Source: Ramlibacter sp.
GTDB taxonomy: Bacteria; Pseudomonadota; Gammaproteobacteria; Burkholderiales; Burkholderiaceae_C
Assembly (NCBI GenBank): GCA_025351615.1
Contig: JANXVP010000038.1
Coordinates: forward strand, 1-6,144
Direction of reading: 5' to 3'
Length of the DNA: 6,144 bases
Of this stretch, positions 4,759-6,144 are shown piece after piece (within the stretch, counting starts at the first letter, position 1; every line of letters begins with the position of its first letter). The position numbers and the translations under genes are program-made. The notes beneath the pieces were generated by a model, which saw only the letters and a list, made by a program, of their open reading frames with translations, ran no database searches and had not been told where the DNA came from.

Positions 4759-6144
4759 TCAGGCCAGGGGCAGTTCGAAGAAGAACTCCGTGCGCCCCGG
4801 TTCGCTGGTGAAGGCGATCCGCCCCTGGTGGTCCTGGAGGATGCTGCGGCAGATATTCAGGCCGAGCCCGGTGCCGCCCTTCTGGCGCCGGTCCGAGCCG
4901 TCAGCCTGCGCAAAACGCTCGAACACCTGGTCGCGGAAAGCTTCAGGCACGCCGGCGCCGCCGTCCACCACCGACACTCGCGCCATCCCTTCGCGAGTTT
5001 CCAGCCGGATCTCGACGCTGCCGCCGGGAGGGGAAAACTTGGCCGCGTTCGACAGCAGGTTCACCGTCACCTGGACGATCCGGTCGGCGTCCACCAGCAC
5101 CACAGCATCGGCGCTCGCGGCAAACTCGAACCGCACGCCATAGCCCGCTGCGAAGGGCGTCGTGTCGCGGATCGCCTGTTCGACCAGGGCTTGCAGCGGC
5201 TGGCGCTGCTTCTGGTACTGCATCAGCCCAGACTGGATTTTCTCGACGTCGAGAACGTCGTTGATCAACCGGATCAGCCGCTCGCAGCTCATGCTGGAGA
5301 TCTCAACCAGCTTGCGGGCGTCGGCCGGCAGGTCGCCCGCCATTCCCGATTCGAGCAGGCTGAGCGATGCGTAGATCGCCGTCATCGGCGTGCGCAGTTC
5401 GTGCGAGACGGTGGAGATGAACTCGTTCTTCAGGCGCTCGACCTCCTTGCGCTGCGAGATGTCCTGCACGAAGGCGCTGAACAGCCGCAGCTTGCCGGTA
5501 TTGACCAGGCCGATATTGACCTCGACCGGGATCTCGCGGCCATCGCGAGTCACCATGATCCGCTCCATCGTCTGGCCGGTGAAGGGCGCGTCGCCGCTGG
5601 CGCTGAACAGTTGCAGCGCCGTCCGGCTGGCGCCGGCGTAACGCGGGGGCAGGACGGTGTCGGCCAGCGCCCGGCCAAGCACTTCACTGCGTTGCCAGCC
5701 GAACAACTTCTCGGCCTGCGAATTCCAGTCGGTGATCCGGCCCTCGAAGTCCGTGCCGATGAAAGGATGCTGCGCCGACTCGATGATGGTCTGGATCCGC
5801 TGCTCGTTCTCCTTGACGCGATCGAAGGCTTCGCGCAGTTCGGCCGTGCGCTCGTCGACGCGGCGTTCCAGCGAAACATTGAGCGCCCGCAAGTCGGCTT
5901 CCTTGTGCTGAAGGTTGCCCACCAGCGAATTGAGCGCCTCGCCCAGCGTCTGCACTTCCCGGTACGCGTGCGAGGGGACCACGCTCGCAGGCTGGCCCGC
6001 CTCCAGCACCTGCGCGGCCCGCGCCAGCATCGTCACCGGTCTGGTGATCACGCGCGCCATGCGCCAGCCGACCACGCTGAACAGCAGCCCCATGCCGATG
6101 CCCCAGAGCAGCAGCTGCCGCTGCAATTGCTTGACCGGCTGGTC
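4759..6144 (-). CDS. Membrane sensor histidine kinase, HAMP-PAS-HisKA-HATPase (N-terminus missing)
   Basis: The frame stays open to the right edge, so the start lies outside; 461 residues are visible, counted from the edge. Order: a transmembrane helix at about 10-28 (LLLWGIGMGLLFSVVGW); a HAMP domain at about 28-82 (ITRPVTMLARAAQVLEAG); a coiled coil at about 80-118; a PAS domain at about 115-235 (IIESAQHPFIGTDFEGRITDWN ending in VQDISQRK, a PAC-type end); then HisKA with H248 in SHELRTP. The ATPase domain has N362 and N366 (NLLSNAAKFS), the G1 box DGGAGVP (394-400), FERFAQAD and the G2 box GGTGLGL (423-429). All catalytic elements are present and there is no attached receiver. A periplasmic sensor region and a first membrane helix are expected beyond the edge. 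It faces the receiver operon and may phosphorylate the stand-alone receiver at 1169-1561; this is inference. A TTG at 6126 is in frame but would fall next to the membrane helix and is not the start. Confidence 0.92.
   Translation of the reverse strand, partial: DQPVKQLQRQLLLWGIGMGLLFSVVGWRMARVITRPVTMLARAAQVLEAGQPASVVPSHAYREVQTLGEALNSLVGNLQHKEADLRALNVSLERRVDERTAELREAFDRVKENEQRIQTIIESAQHPFIGTDFEGRITDWNSQAEKLFGWQRSEVLGRALADTVLPPRYAGASRTALQLFSASGDAPFTGQTMERIMVTRDGREIPVEVNIGLVNTGKLRLFSAFVQDISQRKEVERLKNEFISTVSHELRTPMTAIYASLSLLESGMAGDLPADARKLVEISSMSCERLIRLINDVLDVEKIQSGLMQYQKQRQPLQALVEQAIRDTTPFAAGYGVRFEFAASADAVVLVDADRIVQVTVNLLSNAAKFSPPGGSVEIRLETREGMARVSVVDGGAGVPEAFRDQVFERFAQADGSDRRQKGGTGLGLNICRSILQDHQGRIAFTSEPGRTEFFFELPLA

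Noticed and set aside
4748..4763. Bidirectional intrinsic terminator at the convergent stops
   Set aside because: The stem is only 5 bp and there is no T-run on either strand.
3306..4811. Long plus-strand frame overlapping the glycosyltransferase gene (501 codons)
   Set aside because: Its translation is Arg/Pro/Gly-rich with no domain, and it is a frame-shifted shadow of the GT2 gene.
1..6144. CRISPR array, tRNA or rRNA genes, insertion sequences, integrases
   Set aside because: No regularly spaced repeats, RNA-gene landmarks or transposase or integrase motifs were seen. Coding style looks uniform across the window.

Overview
The window is GC-rich, densely packed DNA with strong codon bias. 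It most likely comes from a betaproteobacterium of the order Burkholderiales (Comamonadaceae-like). This rests on the style of the coding sequence and on the periplasmic binding protein at the left edge, whose mature N-terminus (QILIGQTAGFTG) is typical of that group. It is inference, not a database result.

Layout. (1) The left edge carries the first 48 codons of a leftward ABC-transporter substrate-binding protein, with a good promoter candidate just upstream. (2) About 240 bases of intergenic DNA follow. They hold a perfect 11-bp inverted repeat and several shorter hairpins. (3) A rightward gene (389-1051) encodes an unrecognised exported protein with beta-strand-like sequence, and a candidate intrinsic terminator follows it. 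(4) A tight rightward operon (1169-4752) has four overlapping genes: a stand-alone CheY-like receiver, a YaiO-family outer-membrane beta-barrel, a membrane-anchored HEAT-repeat protein and a processive-type family 2 glycosyltransferase. (5) A leftward, 5'-truncated hybrid-free sensor histidine kinase (TM-HAMP-coiled coil-PAS-HisKA-HATPase) converges on the glycosyltransferase with a 6-bp gap and runs off the right edge.

How the genes may work together. The four-gene operon looks like an envelope or exopolysaccharide machine. The glycosyltransferase would make a glycan at the inner membrane and the YaiO barrel would act at the outer membrane. The HEAT protein would be a cytoplasmic-facing scaffold, and the receiver a phosphorylation-dependent switch without DNA-binding output. 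The neighbouring histidine kinase is the obvious candidate phosphodonor. The YaiO plus GT2 pairing recalls the E. coli yaiO/yaiP neighbourhood, but I know of no characterised pathway with this REC-YaiO-HEAT-GT2 arrangement. It is the most interesting system in the window.

The start region of the receiver gene is unusual. A near-perfect 16-base tandem duplication places the best Shine-Dalgarno in front of an out-of-frame ATG, and a hairpin overlaps that Shine-Dalgarno.
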